Below, in pieces: positions 16,905 to 26,206 of a stretch of DNA of 56,414 nucleotides. Each line of letters opens with the position of its first letter. Position 1 is the first letter of the stretch. Source of the stretch: an uncultured SAR86 cluster bacterium (lineage in GTDB: Bacteria > Pseudomonadota > Gammaproteobacteria > Magnimaribacterales > D2472). The notes beneath the pieces are model-generated. The model was not told where the DNA came from, searched no databases, and saw only the letters and a program-made list of their open reading frames with translations. The translations under genes and the position numbers were made by a program. Location: positions 1-56,414 of the forward strand of contig CACBGD010000005.1 of assembly GCA_902538705.1 (NCBI GenBank), in the 5' to 3' direction.

Positions 16905-17858
16905 TTATAAAAACACCGCACTCAAAGATTCCTCATTTGAAAGCCTTTTAATACACTCTGATAATAGTGGTGCAATCGATATCACGCGTATTTTACTGCA
17001 TTTTTGGCCATCTTGGGTAAGAGGTATTGAATTAGTTACAACGAGTTCATCAATCTCAGAATTACTTATTCTTTCAATAGCTGGACCTGATAAAACAGGA
17101 TGAGTTATATATGCACTTACTTTACTTGCACCGGCATCTTTTAAGGCTTTAGCTGCATTACATAATGTTCCTGCTGTATCAATAATATCATCAGGAAGAA
17201 TACATTCTTTACCTTCAACATTACCAATTATGTTCATTACTTCTGACTCATTGGCTACATCTCTTCGCTTATCGATAATTGCAAGATCAAGACCACCCAG
17301 ATATTTTGCTAAAGCTCTCGATCTAACAACACCTCCAACATCTGGTGAGACTATTACTAAATTTTCTTGAGAATAGTTTTTAGATACATCCTCAACTATG
17401 AGTTTTGTTGCATAAATATTGTCAGCAGGCATATCAAAAAAACCTTGGATTGTTTCAGAGTGAAGGTCTAGAGTTAAGACCCTGTTAATACCAACAGAAC
17501 TAAACATATCAGATACAACTTTTGCACTAATTGGAACCCTTGAAGATCTAACTCTTCGGTCTTGTCTAGCATAGCCAAAGTAAGGCACAACTGCAGTTAT
17601 TTTAGAAGCAGAAGACCTCTTTAGGGCATCAGCAAGCAGCATTAGCTCCATTAGATGTTTATCAGCTGGAAAGCAGGTAGATTGAATTATAAAGGTATCA
17701 TGGCCTCTGACATTTTCATTAATTTCTACTTGTATTTCGCCATCTGAAAAAGTTCCCAATTCTCTTGAAGAAAGTCCATTATGTAAAAGTTTTGCAACTT
17801 CATTCGAAAGATCAATGCATGATGACCCTGAGAAGATATCTATCATTCCGTTACTCAT
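16905..17858 (-). CDS. prs: Ribose-phosphate pyrophosphokinase
   Basis: A 317-residue enzyme making PRPP from ribose-5-P and ATP, for purine, pyrimidine, His, Trp and NAD synthesis. Family motifs: [16 protein letters not shown] (~37-52), [10 protein letters not shown] (~95-104), the catalytic [15 protein letters not shown] region (~128), [11 protein letters not shown] and the PRPP loop [10 protein letters not shown] (~220). I chose ATG 17858 ([11 protein letters not shown]), which fits the family length; longer in-frame starts run into the tRNA-Gln gene 8 nt upstream. The gene is probably cotranscribed with ispE and the tRNA. Confidence 0.97.
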   Translation of the reverse strand: MSNGMIDIFSGSSCIDLSNEVAKLLHNGLSSRELGTFSDGEIQVEINENVRGHDTFIIQSTCFPADKHLMELMLLADALKRSSASKITAVVPYFGYARQDRRVRSSRVPISAKVVSDMFSSVGINRVLTLDLHSETIQGFFDMPADNIYATKLIVEDVSKNYSQENLVIVSPDVGGVVRSRALAKYLGGLDLAIIDKRRDVANESEVMNIIGNVEGKECILPDDIIDTAGTLCNAAKALKDAGASKVSAYITHPVLSGPAIERISNSEIDELVVTNSIPLTQDGQKCSKIRVISIAPLLSECIKRLSNEESLSAVFL

Positions 17859-17865
17859 ATTTATT

Positions 17866-17940
17866 TGGCTGGGGTGGTAGGATTCGAACCTACGCATGAC
17901 GGGATCAAAACCCGTTGCCTTACCGCTTGGCCACACCCCA
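17866..17940 (-). tRNA. tRNA-Gln (anticodon TTG)
   Basis: The reverse complement is a 75-nt tRNA with encoded CCA, acceptor stem TGGGGTG/CACCCCA, anticodon loop TTTTGAT (anticodon TTG) and T-loop TTCGAAT. The weak U1-A72 first pair is a known Gln identity feature. It sits between ispE and prs on the same strand, as in pseudomonads. Confidence 0.98.
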
Positions 17941-17945
17941 TCTCT

Positions 17946-18734
17946 TTAAACTCCTATCAATGGTGAGTATTGTAATCCTTCACAGAAAAAGAATCTCCAA
18001 TTTTTTGGAATTTTTTGTAATATTTTTTCTAATTCATCTAAATCATCGTAATCTATAAAGAGTGTTGAACCAGTTCCAGAAAGCTTCAAATTATAATCAT
18101 TTATAAATTTAATATAGAATTTTTCAATGCTTTTGTTTTCTCTAAGTAAAGTATCTAAGAATGAATTTTGAACTTTAGGATTTAAATCATCGATCTTAAG
18201 TTTCATAAACATCTTACTAGTGGAAACCTCAATATTTGGACAAATAAGTAGGAATTTTTTCTTTCTTAATTCAACATCTGATAGAACATCACCAATTCCT
18301 GTTGCAATAGCATTTTTACCATAGATAAATATTGGAATATCTGCCCCTAAAGTCTTTCCGATCTTAGCTAACTCTTCCTTAGATAAATTAAGACCCCAAG
18401 TTTTATTTAATGCAATTAGAGTTGTTGCTGCATTAGAGCTTCCACCTCCAAGTCCAGCTCCAATTGGGATAATCTTTTTTAAGTGAATTTGAATACCTTT
18501 ATCTATATCGCAATAGTTTTTGATTGCATTAAATGATTTAAAAATTAGATTATTTTCAGGCTTTATATCTAAACCATTACAGCTAATACTAAAAGATTTA
18601 TCACTTTCCTCAAAAGTAATTTCATCGAATAAGTCTATAAACTGAAAGGTAGTTTCTAAATTATGATAACCATCATTTCTTTTTGAAATAACTTTCAAGT
18701 TAAGATTTAACTTAGCAGGAGATAACAACTTCAT
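17946..18734 (-). CDS. ispE: 4-diphosphocytidyl-2-C-methyl-D-erythritol kinase
   Basis: A 262-residue GHMP kinase in the MEP isoprenoid pathway, phosphorylating CDP-ME at the 2-hydroxyl. The N-terminal LLSPAKLNLNLKV carries the catalytic Lys, the ATP loop is PIGAGLGGGSSNAATTL (~90-106) and motif 3 is LKLSGTGSTLF (~232-242). It is slightly shorter than E. coli IspE (283). It starts the minus-strand ispE-tRNA-prs-rplY-pth-ychF string and is divergent from hemA; lolB, its usual upstream neighbour, is absent. Confidence 0.95.
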   Translation of the reverse strand: MKLLSPAKLNLNLKVISKRNDGYHNLETTFQFIDLFDEITFEESDKSFSISCNGLDIKPENNLIFKSFNAIKNYCDIDKGIQIHLKKIIPIGAGLGGGSSNAATTLIALNKTWGLNLSKEELAKIGKTLGADIPIFIYGKNAIATGIGDVLSDVELRKKKFLLICPNIEVSTSKMFMKLKIDDLNPKVQNSFLDTLLRENKSIEKFYIKFINDYNLKLSGTGSTLFIDYDDLDELEKILQKIPKNWRFFFCEGLQYSPLIGV

Positions 18735-18769
18735 TTTGCCTCAATTATTTTTCTTTACTAGATAAGTTG

Positions 18770-18775
18770 TATAAT
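18770..18775 (+). promoter_or_regulatory. Possible -10 box for hemA
   Basis: A consensus TATAAT preceded directly by TG lies 87 nt upstream of the hemA ATG. No convincing -35 box is seen 16-18 nt upstream, so this is a weak call. Confidence 0.35.
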
Positions 18776-18798
18776 AACATTCATAGTTTTGATCAAAA

Positions 18799-18843
18799 AT
18801 GAAAAAAATTCTTTCAAATCAATCAATTTTTAGCTATAGCTAA
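18799..18843 (+). other. Possible 14-codon leader ORF ending in a palindrome, upstream of hemA
   Basis: An ATG at 18799 opens a reading frame MKKILSNQSIFSYS that stops at 18841-18843. Its last codons lie in the perfect 16-bp palindrome TTTAGCTATAGCTAAA (18829-18844), 17 nt before the hemA start. It could be a leader peptide with a hairpin, or the palindrome could be an operator. No Shine-Dalgarno is evident, so the ORF may be chance. Confidence 0.3.
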
Positions 18844-18861
18844 ATACTTAACACAAATATA

Positions 18862-20091
18862 ATGCAAGAAATTCACCTAGTTGGAATAAACCATAAGACC
18901 TCAAGGGTTTCAGATAGAGAAAGATTTATCGTTGATGACTCAAATCTCATCTATCTTAATGATTTTCTAATATCAAAATTAGACAAAAAAATTTCTGGTT
19001 TTTTTGGTCTCTCAACATGTAATAGAACTGAATTATATTTTTATGGTGACAAGGGCATAGAAGATGACGTCCTTAAGCTAACTAAAGAGGCTCTCAATAT
19101 TTCTGATATACCTAATAAAAATTTTTATATCTATAATGGTTTAAAAGCATTAGAGCATATGTGCAGAGTTTGCTGTGGTATAGATTCTCAAGTGGTTGGG
19201 GAACAAGAAATATTCGGACAATTCAAAAATGCATATAACTCAGCCAAGGCTTTTAAAATTATTGGCAAAGAGCTTACGATTTATGTTGAAAAAGTCTTTG
19301 AAATTACAAAAAAAGTAAGAACCGAAACAAAAATAGGCATAAATCCATTATCTGTGAGTGGCTTATCATTTAACCTCGTAAAGGAAATATTTGAGAATCC
19401 TAAAAACAAGCAAGTTCTCGTAATAGGAGGTGGAGATTTAGCAAAATCTATAATTAAAAACCTCTTTGACAAAGGATTAAGGTCTATTTCTGCTATAAAT
19501 AGGACTATAAAGGAAATAAAGGTATCTAAAGATTTTTCCATCGTTCCAATGCCTCTAAATCTAGTCCATAGAGAAATTATTAATGCTGATATTATTATTT
19601 GCTCTGCTTCAAGTCTTACGCCAATTATTGGTAAAGGAGCAGTTGAAAACGCATTCAAAAATAGAGGTAACAAACCAATGATGATAATTGATTTGGCTGT
19701 TCCCAGGAATGTTGAGCCAGAGATAGAAGATTTAGAACTGGTTTACTTGTTCTCAATTGATGATATAGAAAAGATTTCTCAGGATAATCTTGAAGAAAGA
19801 CTGGTTGAAGCTGGAAGAGGGAAAGAGATTATCAAATATCAAGCTTTAAAATCACATAAAAATATTTATTCAAAAATAGAAGATGACAAATTTGCTTTTG
19901 AAGTATTAAAACTTCTTAAATCTATTGATGACAAAAAAATATTTGAGCTTTCCAATGACAATGACATAAATTTAGAGTTTTTAAGTTTCCTTGAAAATAG
20001 ACACAATATTCAATTATCAGAAAAGCTTAGGAAGAAAATTGAGCTTATAGATGGCCAAAAACTTATTTCAATAATTTCCAATTCTAAATAA
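18862..20091 (+). CDS. hemA: Glutamyl-tRNA reductase
   Basis: A 409-residue enzyme of the C5 heme pathway, reducing glutamyl-tRNA(Glu) to glutamate-1-semialdehyde with NADPH. The catalytic Cys is in STCNRTELYF (~50); the signature GIDSQVVGEQEIFGQFK follows (~107-123). The NADPH-binding domain has VLVIGGGDLAKSI (~181-193), and the C-terminal helical dimerisation domain is present. Length is close to E. coli HemA (418). The stop overlaps the prfA start (TAATG), the normal hemA-prfA-prmC coupling. Confidence 0.97.
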   Translation: MQEIHLVGINHKTSRVSDRERFIVDDSNLIYLNDFLISKLDKKISGFFGLSTCNRTELYFYGDKGIEDDVLKLTKEALNISDIPNKNFYIYNGLKALEHMCRVCCGIDSQVVGEQEIFGQFKNAYNSAKAFKIIGKELTIYVEKVFEITKKVRTETKIGINPLSVSGLSFNLVKEIFENPKNKQVLVIGGGDLAKSIIKNLFDKGLRSISAINRTIKEIKVSKDFSIVPMPLNLVHREIINADIIICSASSLTPIIGKGAVENAFKNRGNKPMMIIDLAVPRNVEPEIEDLELVYLFSIDDIEKISQDNLEERLVEAGRGKEIIKYQALKSHKNIYSKIEDDKFAFEVLKLLKSIDDKKIFELSNDNDINLEFLSFLENRHNIQLSEKLRKKIELIDGQKLISIISNSK

Positions 20092-21182
20092 TGCAAGATT
20101 CTATTGAAGCAAAGCTAATTAAACTTTCAGAACGCCTTTCGGAAATTGAAAAAAAATTAATTGAGGAATCCTCAACTTTAAAACAAGATGATTTAATTTC
20201 ATTAAATAAAGAGTTTTCGCATATTCAACCTATTGTTGGTCTTTATTCTAACTATCTAAAGGTTCTCGACGAAAACATCCAAGCAGTAAGTCTTTCAAAA
20301 TCTGATGAGAATGAAATTAAAGAATTAGCCCAAATAGAGGTTGAAGAAACAGAAAATTCAATGAGTGAGATCCTTGGAGAACTAAAGTTAATGCTTTTAC
20401 CAGTTGATGAGGATGACGAAAGATCCGCTTTTTTAGAAATCAGAGCTGGAGCAGGAGGAGATGAGGCTGGAATTTTTTCAGGTGATTTGTTTAGGATGTA
20501 CTCTAGATTAGCAGAAAGAGAAAAATGGACTATTGAAATTATTTCTCAGAAAGATGCAGAACATGGAGGCTTTAAAGAAATTATTGCAAAAATATCAGGA
20601 AAGTTGGTCTACAAAACACTTAAATTTGAATCTGGAGTCCACCGGGTTCAAAGAGTTCCTGAAACAGAATCTCAAGGCAGGGTCCATACATCAACATGTA
20701 CAGTTGCCGTTCTTCCTGAGGCAGAAGAAATAGATGATATAGAGGTAGATAAATCAGAAATAAGAGTAGACACTTTCAGAGCATCTGGAGCAGGGGGCCA
20801 ACATGTTAACAAAACTGACTCAGCTGTAAGGATTACTCATCTCCCAAGTGGTTTGGTTGTTGAATGTCAAGATGATAGGTCTCAGCACAAAAATAAGACA
20901 AAAGCATTATCCCTCTTGAGCGCTAAGTTAAAAAAACAGGAGGAAGAGAGTCAGCAAGCTGAAATAGCTTCTGAGAGGAAGATCCTTGTAGGCTCTGGCG
21001 ATAGAAGTGAAAAAATAAGAACTTATAATTTTCCTCAAGGAAGAGTTACTGACCATAGAATTAAACTTACCCAGCATAATCTTGATCAAGTAATGGATGG
21101 AGATATAAGATCTATAAGCGATGCCTTAATAGCAGAAAATCAGCTAGAAATGCTTGCTCAGCTTGAATTAGATAATACATGA
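20091..21182 (+). CDS. prfA: Peptide chain release factor 1
   Basis: A 363-residue class I release factor for UAA/UAG. The GGQ loop that triggers peptidyl-tRNA hydrolysis is in ASGAGGQHVNKTDSAVR (~228-244). The codon-recognition tripeptide is PET in VPETESQGRVHTST, a variant of the RF1 PxT pattern (PAT in E. coli). The N-terminal coiled-coil region and ASERKILVGSGDRSEKIRTYNFPQ are typical. It overlaps hemA by 1 nt and prmC by 4 nt. GGQ modification is expected from the next gene product. Confidence 0.97.
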   Translation: MQDSIEAKLIKLSERLSEIEKKLIEESSTLKQDDLISLNKEFSHIQPIVGLYSNYLKVLDENIQAVSLSKSDENEIKELAQIEVEETENSMSEILGELKLMLLPVDEDDERSAFLEIRAGAGGDEAGIFSGDLFRMYSRLAEREKWTIEIISQKDAEHGGFKEIIAKISGKLVYKTLKFESGVHRVQRVPETESQGRVHTSTCTVAVLPEAEEIDDIEVDKSEIRVDTFRASGAGGQHVNKTDSAVRITHLPSGLVVECQDDRSQHKNKTKALSLLSAKLKKQEEESQQAEIASERKILVGSGDRSEKIRTYNFPQGRVTDHRIKLTQHNLDQVMDGDIRSISDALIAENQLEMLAQLELDNT

Positions 21183-21961
21183 AGTTTAAAAAAGCTATTG
21201 ATCTTTCTAAATTAAGCTTTGAGACCAAAAGGGACATAAATTTCTTTATAAAAGAAAAATTTCAAGATTCAACTGAATTTACACAAAGTCAAATTAGTAA
21301 AATAGAAGATATTGCTAAATCTTTAGAAGAAGGATATCCGAGGGATTACTTAATTGGAAACTCCGAATTTTATGGAAGAAAATATTTTGTAGATCAAAGA
21401 GTTCTTATTCCAAGACCTGAAACAGAAGTTCTTATTGATATCCTGAAAAGTTTAAATTTAGCCGATGGCTCAATTCTTTGTGATCTTGGAACAGGATCAG
21501 GATGTATTGGTATTTCATTAGCAATGCTAAATGAGAATTTCATAGTTTTTGGTACAGATATTTCTGAAGACGCCATTCGTGTTGCAAGAAAGAATAATCT
21601 AACTTATAAGAAAAAAAATTTCTTTTTGATTCAATCAAACTGGGCTTCATGTTTTCAAAAAGATTCTATCGATTGCATAATTTCAAATCCTCCATACCTT
21701 GATAAAGATGATTATCACCTAGCAGATCTAAAGTATGAGCCAATATCTGCACTTGTTTCAAACTTATATGGGCTAGAAGCTTTCGAAATTATTTCTCAAC
21801 AAGCCAAACAATTGTTAAAAAAAGGTGGATACCTCATATTCGAGCATGGCTTTGATCAAAGCGAAGATGTAGAGAAAATTATTTATAAAAATGATTTAAA
21901 ATTAATAAGAAAGATTAAAGATCTATCAGGAAACGATAGAGCGATATTGGTACAAAAATGA
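21179..21961 (+). CDS. prmC: Release factor glutamine methyltransferase PrmC
   Basis: A 260-residue class I methyltransferase that N5-methylates the GGQ glutamine of release factors. The helical N-terminal domain (~1-80) binds the factor. The SAM motif is CDLGTGSGCIGISLAM (~99-114), and the catalytic NPPY is in CIISNPPYLDKDDY (~165). The preceding RVLIPRPETEVLI segment is also diagnostic. It starts inside the prfA stop (ATGA) and ends with an ATGA overlap into the next gene. Confidence 0.96.
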   Translation: MKFKKAIDLSKLSFETKRDINFFIKEKFQDSTEFTQSQISKIEDIAKSLEEGYPRDYLIGNSEFYGRKYFVDQRVLIPRPETEVLIDILKSLNLADGSILCDLGTGSGCIGISLAMLNENFIVFGTDISEDAIRVARKNNLTYKKKNFFLIQSNWASCFQKDSIDCIISNPPYLDKDDYHLADLKYEPISALVSNLYGLEAFEIISQQAKQLLKKGGYLIFEHGFDQSEDVEKIIYKNDLKLIRKIKDLSGNDRAILVQK

Positions 21962-22695
21962 ACTTAGATTTTTTTGAAAAACAGTTACTTATAGATAATT
22001 TCTCTGAAAAATTACAAAAAAAAATCTTTGATACAAATTGTCTTGTAATTGGAGGTGGTGGTATTGCTCATCCACTGCTCACCTATTTAGTTTCGACAGG
22101 TTTTGGAAATATTTCAATTGCCGATGGCGATAAGGTAGAGCTTTCCAATCTTCACAGACAATTCCATTTTACTGCAAGTGATCTTAATAAAAGAAAAGCA
22201 GAAGTTTTAAAAGAAAAATTTAAGAATGGATATGAATTTATTGACATTAAACCAATAAATAAATTTCTTGAGGAAAAAGATCTATTTGAACTAATTGAGC
22301 ATCATGATTTAATTTTTGATGCATCAGATAACTTTCAAACAAGATATATCTGTAACGATGTATGCCATGAGCATAAAAAACCTTTAATTTCTGGAGCTGC
22401 AGAAGGCATGCTGGGGATTGTTGCTGCTTTTAGTTTTAAAGAAAATTCACCGTGTTATGAGTGCCTTTTCCCTAGAAACTTTAACTTAAATGAAAGCTCC
22501 TGTGAAAACTCAGGTATTACACCATCAGTGCTCGGCATAATTGGATCTTTTATGGCTTCAATTGCTTTAAAAATAATAGCTGACGAAACGTTCAATAGTT
22601 CAGTTATGAGAATAAACTTATCTGATCTCAGTATATCTCAGCCAAAACTTAAAAAAGATGTATTGTGTAAGATTTGTGGAGAAAACCAAGGATGA
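21958..22695 (+). CDS. ThiF/MoeB/HesA-family adenylyltransferase (E1-like)
   Basis: A 245-residue protein of the family that adenylates the C-terminal Gly of a ubiquitin-like sulfur carrier (MoaD or ThiS). Visible: Rossmann loop VIGGGGIAHP (~30-39), nucleotide Arg in NLHRQFHF (~71), DASDNFQTRY (~120-129), zinc pairs CYEC and CKIC, and a Cys before the NSGITPSVLGIIGS helix. The loop reads GGGGIAHP where GxGGLG is usual. MoeB and ThiF cannot be separated from sequence alone. The gene is locked between prmC and a GH84 gene by ATGA overlaps. Confidence 0.88.
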   Translation: MNLDFFEKQLLIDNFSEKLQKKIFDTNCLVIGGGGIAHPLLTYLVSTGFGNISIADGDKVELSNLHRQFHFTASDLNKRKAEVLKEKFKNGYEFIDIKPINKFLEEKDLFELIEHHDLIFDASDNFQTRYICNDVCHEHKKPLISGAAEGMLGIVAAFSFKENSPCYECLFPRNFNLNESSCENSGITPSVLGIIGSFMASIALKIIADETFNSSVMRINLSDLSISQPKLKKDVLCKICGENQG

Positions 22696-23732
22696 TAACT
22701 GGCTATATTGAGGGCTATTATGGTGTTGAACTATCTTGGAAAGAGAGAGATTCTATAATATCAAAGCTTCATCAGGTCGGATGCAACAGTTATTTTTATT
22801 GCCCGAAAGAGGATCCTTATCATCGAGTTAAATGGAAAGATGATTATCCAATTGATTGGATAGAAGATTTTAAAAAATTCAAGTCTAATGCAGACAGCGC
22901 TGGTATTGATATTATCTTTGGCATTTCTCCCGGCGCATCTTTAGAGTTAAAAGATTTTGAATATTTAGAGAGAAAAATAGGTATTTTCAAGGAGCTTTCT
23001 ATTGAAAATTTCTGTATTCTTTTTGATGATATTCCTAAGGAAAAGGAGCAATTCTCTCTTCATAAAGAAGTGCTTGAACTTTGTTTAGAAAAGTTTCCAA
23101 ATATTAATTTTTCTTGTGTGCCTTCACAGTATTGTAAACATATGGTTGAAAATTCTAATAATTCTTATTTGGCAGAATTAGATAAAGTTGACACAAGTAT
23201 TCCTTTCTTTTGGACAGGAAATCAGGTTATAACATCCAATTATTCTGATAAGAATATTGATAGCTGGAAAGAGTTGTTTCGTGAGGATAGAGACTTAATA
23301 ATTTGGGATAATACTTTTGCAAATGATTATTGCGTGCCTAAGATTGTTATGCAAAATTTTGATAGCTTTTTTTCTAAAGAAGATCAAAAAGTATCTGGGT
23401 TTCTGTTGAATGCGTCTGGTATAGAGTTAATAGATCTTATTGCTATTGAAATATTAGACAATGCGCTAGAGAAAAATAATATAATGCTCGATGATATTTT
23501 AAAAAATAGAGGCTTTCCAAAAGAACTCATTAATTTAAGTCATTTTTTTAAAACAAACATTTCGTCGAGCTTTTCAGATGATGAAAAAAAAGATCTAGAT
23601 TTCCTCCTTTGGAACTGGAATGGAAAAATAAAAAAGTTTTTTTATCCATATCTCCATCAACTCAACCAGATTTTTAATGAAACAGATAAGCGAGAAATAA
23701 ATGGTTTAAAAAAGCGCTTTCGTATTAAATAA
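22692..23732 (+). CDS. GH84-family (O-GlcNAcase/hyaluronidase-like) beta-N-acetylglucosaminidase
   Basis: A 346-residue protein beginning almost directly with the GH84 catalytic barrel: GYIEGYYGVELSWKERD (~3-19), then CPKEDPYHRVKW (~39-50) and IIFGISPG (~79-86). The adjacent acidic pair used by GH84 for substrate-assisted catalysis is present as ILFDDIP (Asp112-Asp113). ATG 22692 overlaps the previous stop, and there is no signal peptide, so it should be cytoplasmic. It lacks the extra domains of secreted clostridial or eukaryotic members. Substrate is unknown; recycling of GlcNAc-containing material or removal of protein O-GlcNAc are options. It is tightly coupled to the prmC operon. Confidence 0.85.
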   Translation: MITGYIEGYYGVELSWKERDSIISKLHQVGCNSYFYCPKEDPYHRVKWKDDYPIDWIEDFKKFKSNADSAGIDIIFGISPGASLELKDFEYLERKIGIFKELSIENFCILFDDIPKEKEQFSLHKEVLELCLEKFPNINFSCVPSQYCKHMVENSNNSYLAELDKVDTSIPFFWTGNQVITSNYSDKNIDSWKELFREDRDLIIWDNTFANDYCVPKIVMQNFDSFFSKEDQKVSGFLLNASGIELIDLIAIEILDNALEKNNIMLDDILKNRGFPKELINLSHFFKTNISSSFSDDEKKDLDFLLWNWNGKIKKFFYPYLHQLNQIFNETDKREINGLKKRFRIK

Positions 23733-23790
23733 TAAAGATATTTTTATTAGAAGAATATTAGGTTAATATTTAATTTAAATTTTAAGAAAT

Positions 23791-24105
23791 ATGATTGAAG
23801 TTCCAGTATATGTTATAGCAAATATCGTAATTCAAGATCCTGATACTTATAAAAAATATGAAAAAGGATTCTTTCCGATATTAAAGAAATATGAAGGCCA
23901 GTTCATTACTTTTGACGATAATATTGGTCAACTTGAAGGAAGTTCAGAAGTTTCTGGCAGAGTTATAATTTTTTCTTTTCCAAATGAAGACTTAGCCGAT
24001 CAATGGTATAGCAGTGTCGAATACCAAGAATTAAGCGCTTTTAGAAGAGAGGGTACTGATACTATTTCAATTTTTAAAGTTAAAGGACAACCACCAAGAA
24101 ATTAA
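23791..24105 (+). CDS. DUF1330 domain protein
   Basis: A 104-residue small ferredoxin-fold protein. It begins with a strand carrying VIANIVIQDPDTYKKYEKG and ends with the family pattern of GRVIIFSFPNEDLADQWYSSVEYQ followed by a second strand. DUF1330 proteins have no settled function; they often neighbour lipid or aromatic catabolism genes. Here it lies 13 nt upstream of an acyl-CoA ligase gene, so it may belong to the same pathway. There is no signal peptide. Confidence 0.85.
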   Translation: MIEVPVYVIANIVIQDPDTYKKYEKGFFPILKKYEGQFITFDDNIGQLEGSSEVSGRVIIFSFPNEDLADQWYSSVEYQELSAFRREGTDTISIFKVKGQPPRN

Positions 24106-24118
24106 GGGAGGAATAATT

Positions 24119-25738
24119 ATGTTATTAGGAGATATGCAAGACTGGAAACCAAATGTTGCAAGCATTATAGAGTATGCTGCAGATATTTATCCTGAGTCTG
24201 AAGTAGTAAGTAAATTAGTAAGTGGTGAAGTCCATAGGACTAACTACAAAGAGGTATGTGTTAGATCAAGGAAGTTAGCTTCAAAGCTTTCTCAAGATGG
24301 TTATAAACAAGGAGATGTCATCGCTACTCTTGCTCTAAATACATTTAGGCATCTTGAGGCATATTATGGTGTTTCAGGAATGGGTGCAGTTGTTCATACT
24401 TTGAATTTTAGATTACATCCCGAGCAGGCAGTTTACATAATTAATCATGCTGAGGATAAAGTAATCTTTGTTGAGGCACCTTTTGTTCCTATCCTAGAGG
24501 CGCTCCAAGAAAATCTCACTACTGTTGAGAAATATATTGTCTTTTGTAATAAAGATGAGATGCCTGAAACTTCTCTCAAAAACTGTTTGTCATATGAAGA
24601 ATATATTGAAGATGGTGATGAAAATTTTGTTTGGCCAGACCTTCCTGATAATGCAGCTTGTGGACTTTGCTATACATCGGGCACAACAGGAAATCCAAAA
24701 GGAGTTTTATATTCACATAAATCAACTATTCTTCACGCAATTTCAGCAGCTGGACCAAAGGCTTTAAAAATTGAAGGAGATGACTCTGTTCTAATGGTTG
24801 TTCCCATGTTCCATGTTATGGCATGGGGAGTCCCATACTATGGAGCAATTTATGGACTTAAAATTGTAATGCCTGGAATGGCAATGGATGGTGAATCTCT
24901 TTATGAAATGTGTAAGGAGGAGAAGGTAACACTTGCCTTTGGTGTGCCAACAGTCTGGATGCAGCTGTTAGGGTATTGCAGAGAAAATAATGTTGTCCTT
25001 GAATCAATGAATAGTACTGTTATAGGAGGATCAGCAGTGACAGTAGCTATGATAAAAGAGTTTGATCAAGTTCATGGAGTAACCGTTCTTCAAGGATGGG
25101 GTATGACTGAGATGAGCCCTCTTGGGACAACAAATTTCCCAACCCCAGAAATGGAGCAAATGTCTGATGATGAAAAATATGCAATTCAAGTTAAAGCAGG
25201 TAAACCTGTTTTTGGTGTAGAAATGAAGATAGTAGATTCTGATGGAAATACTCTTCCAAATGATGGCAAGGCTTCAGGAAGCTTATTAGTAAGAGGCCCT
25301 TGGATAATTAAAAAATATTTTAAAGCTGAGGAGGATGCCGTAGACAAAGATGGATGGTTTGATACGGGCGATATATCTTCAATAGATCCAGATGGATATA
25401 TGTCTATTGTTGATAGAGAAAAAGACGTCATTAAATCAGGCGGTGAATGGATTAGTTCAATCGATGTTGAAAATGCAGTAGCTAGTCATCCAGATGTTAT
25501 GCAAACAGCAGTTGTTGGCATTCCTCATCCAAAATGGGATGAAAGACCACTTTTATTTGTTGTTTCTAACTCTGGTAATGAAATTGATAGAGAAGAATTA
25601 GATGGATTGATGCTCAAGAAGTTTGAAAAATGGCAACTTCCTGATCAGGTAGTCTTCTTAAAAGAATTGCCAATAGGGGCTACAGGAAAGGTGAAAAAGA
25701 TTGATTTAAGGGAAGAATATAAAGAGCACTACATGTAG
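24119..25738 (+). CDS. AMP-forming acyl-CoA synthetase (DmdB/long-chain type)
   Basis: A 539-residue ANL-superfamily enzyme activating a carboxylic acid to its CoA thioester through an acyl-AMP. The P-loop is [11 protein letters not shown] (~183-193), the A5 motif is GWGMTEMSP (~322-330), the A7 Asp is in GWFDTGD (~411-417), and the A10 catalytic Lys is in GATGKVKK (~520-527). The family includes methylmercaptopropionate-CoA ligase (DmdB) and medium- or long-chain fatty acyl-CoA ligases; I cannot choose between them. A strong GGGAGG precedes the ATG. A MaoC hydratase follows, fitting an acyl-CoA degradation module. Confidence 0.92.
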   Translation: MLLGDMQDWKPNVASIIEYAADIYPESEVVSKLVSGEVHRTNYKEVCVRSRKLASKLSQDGYKQGDVIATLALNTFRHLEAYYGVSGMGAVVHTLNFRLHPEQAVYIINHAEDKVIFVEAPFVPILEALQENLTTVEKYIVFCNKDEMPETSLKNCLSYEEYIEDGDENFVWPDLPDNAACGLCYTSGTTGNPKGVLYSHKSTILHAISAAGPKALKIEGDDSVLMVVPMFHVMAWGVPYYGAIYGLKIVMPGMAMDGESLYEMCKEEKVTLAFGVPTVWMQLLGYCRENNVVLESMNSTVIGGSAVTVAMIKEFDQVHGVTVLQGWGMTEMSPLGTTNFPTPEMEQMSDDEKYAIQVKAGKPVFGVEMKIVDSDGNTLPNDGKASGSLLVRGPWIIKKYFKAEEDAVDKDGWFDTGDISSIDPDGYMSIVDREKDVIKSGGEWISSIDVENAVASHPDVMQTAVVGIPHPKWDERPLLFVVSNSGNEIDREELDGLMLKKFEKWQLPDQVVFLKELPIGATGKVKKIDLREEYKEHYM

Positions 25739-25747
25739 GAGAACATT

Positions 25748-26206
25748 ATGCCAATGATATTTGTAAAACCTGAAGAATTAGGCAGTTACGTTGGTAAGAC
25801 GCTTGAACCTAGTGAGTGGTTGACTATTGACCAAGAAAGAATAAATAATTTTGCTGACGCAACCAATGATCACCAGTTTATTCATGTTGATCCTGAACAA
25901 GCTAAACCAATATTTGGATCAACAATTGCGCATGGATTTTTATCATTATCTCTAACATCGGGAATGGGAGAGGAAAATGCTCTAGTTGTTGAGGGATCAA
26001 AAATGAGTTTAAACTATGGATTAGATAAAATTAGATTTCTTGCACCTGTTCCTGTAAATTCCAGAATAAGAATGCTCTCAAAGATTATAGAAGTTAAGGA
26101 AAAGAACCCAGGCCAATTTCTTATTAAAAGTGAGGTTACTATGGAGCTAGAGGGTTCCGAAAAACCTGCTTTTATTGCTGAACAACTCGGTCTTTGGGTC
26201 ACTTAA
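25748..26206 (+). CDS. MaoC-family (R)-enoyl-CoA hydratase
   Basis: A 152-residue hot-dog-fold protein with the hydratase-2 motif: Asp/His catalytic pair in FADATNDHQFIHVDPEQA (~36-53) followed by IAHGFLSLSL (~62-71). It would hydrate trans-2-enoyl-CoA to (R)-3-hydroxyacyl-CoA, in line with the acyl-CoA ligase encoded just upstream. GGAG lies before its ATG. Its TAA stop overlaps the TAA of gatB on the other strand (shared TTAA). Confidence 0.9.
   Translation: MPMIFVKPEELGSYVGKTLEPSEWLTIDQERINNFADATNDHQFIHVDPEQAKPIFGSTIAHGFLSLSLTSGMGEENALVVEGSKMSLNYGLDKIRFLAPVPVNSRIRMLSKIIEVKEKNPGQFLIKSEVTMELEGSEKPAFIAEQLGLWVT

Noticed and set aside
16813-17103. Plus-strand frame across the rplY/prs junction
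   Set aside because: It runs antisense to two well-conserved genes and reads as low-complexity hydrophobic residues.
23733-23790. AT-rich inverted repeat (AATAAA/TTTATT) after the GH84 gene as a terminator
   Set aside because: The stem has almost no G-C pairs and would not be stable; chance is likely at this base composition.
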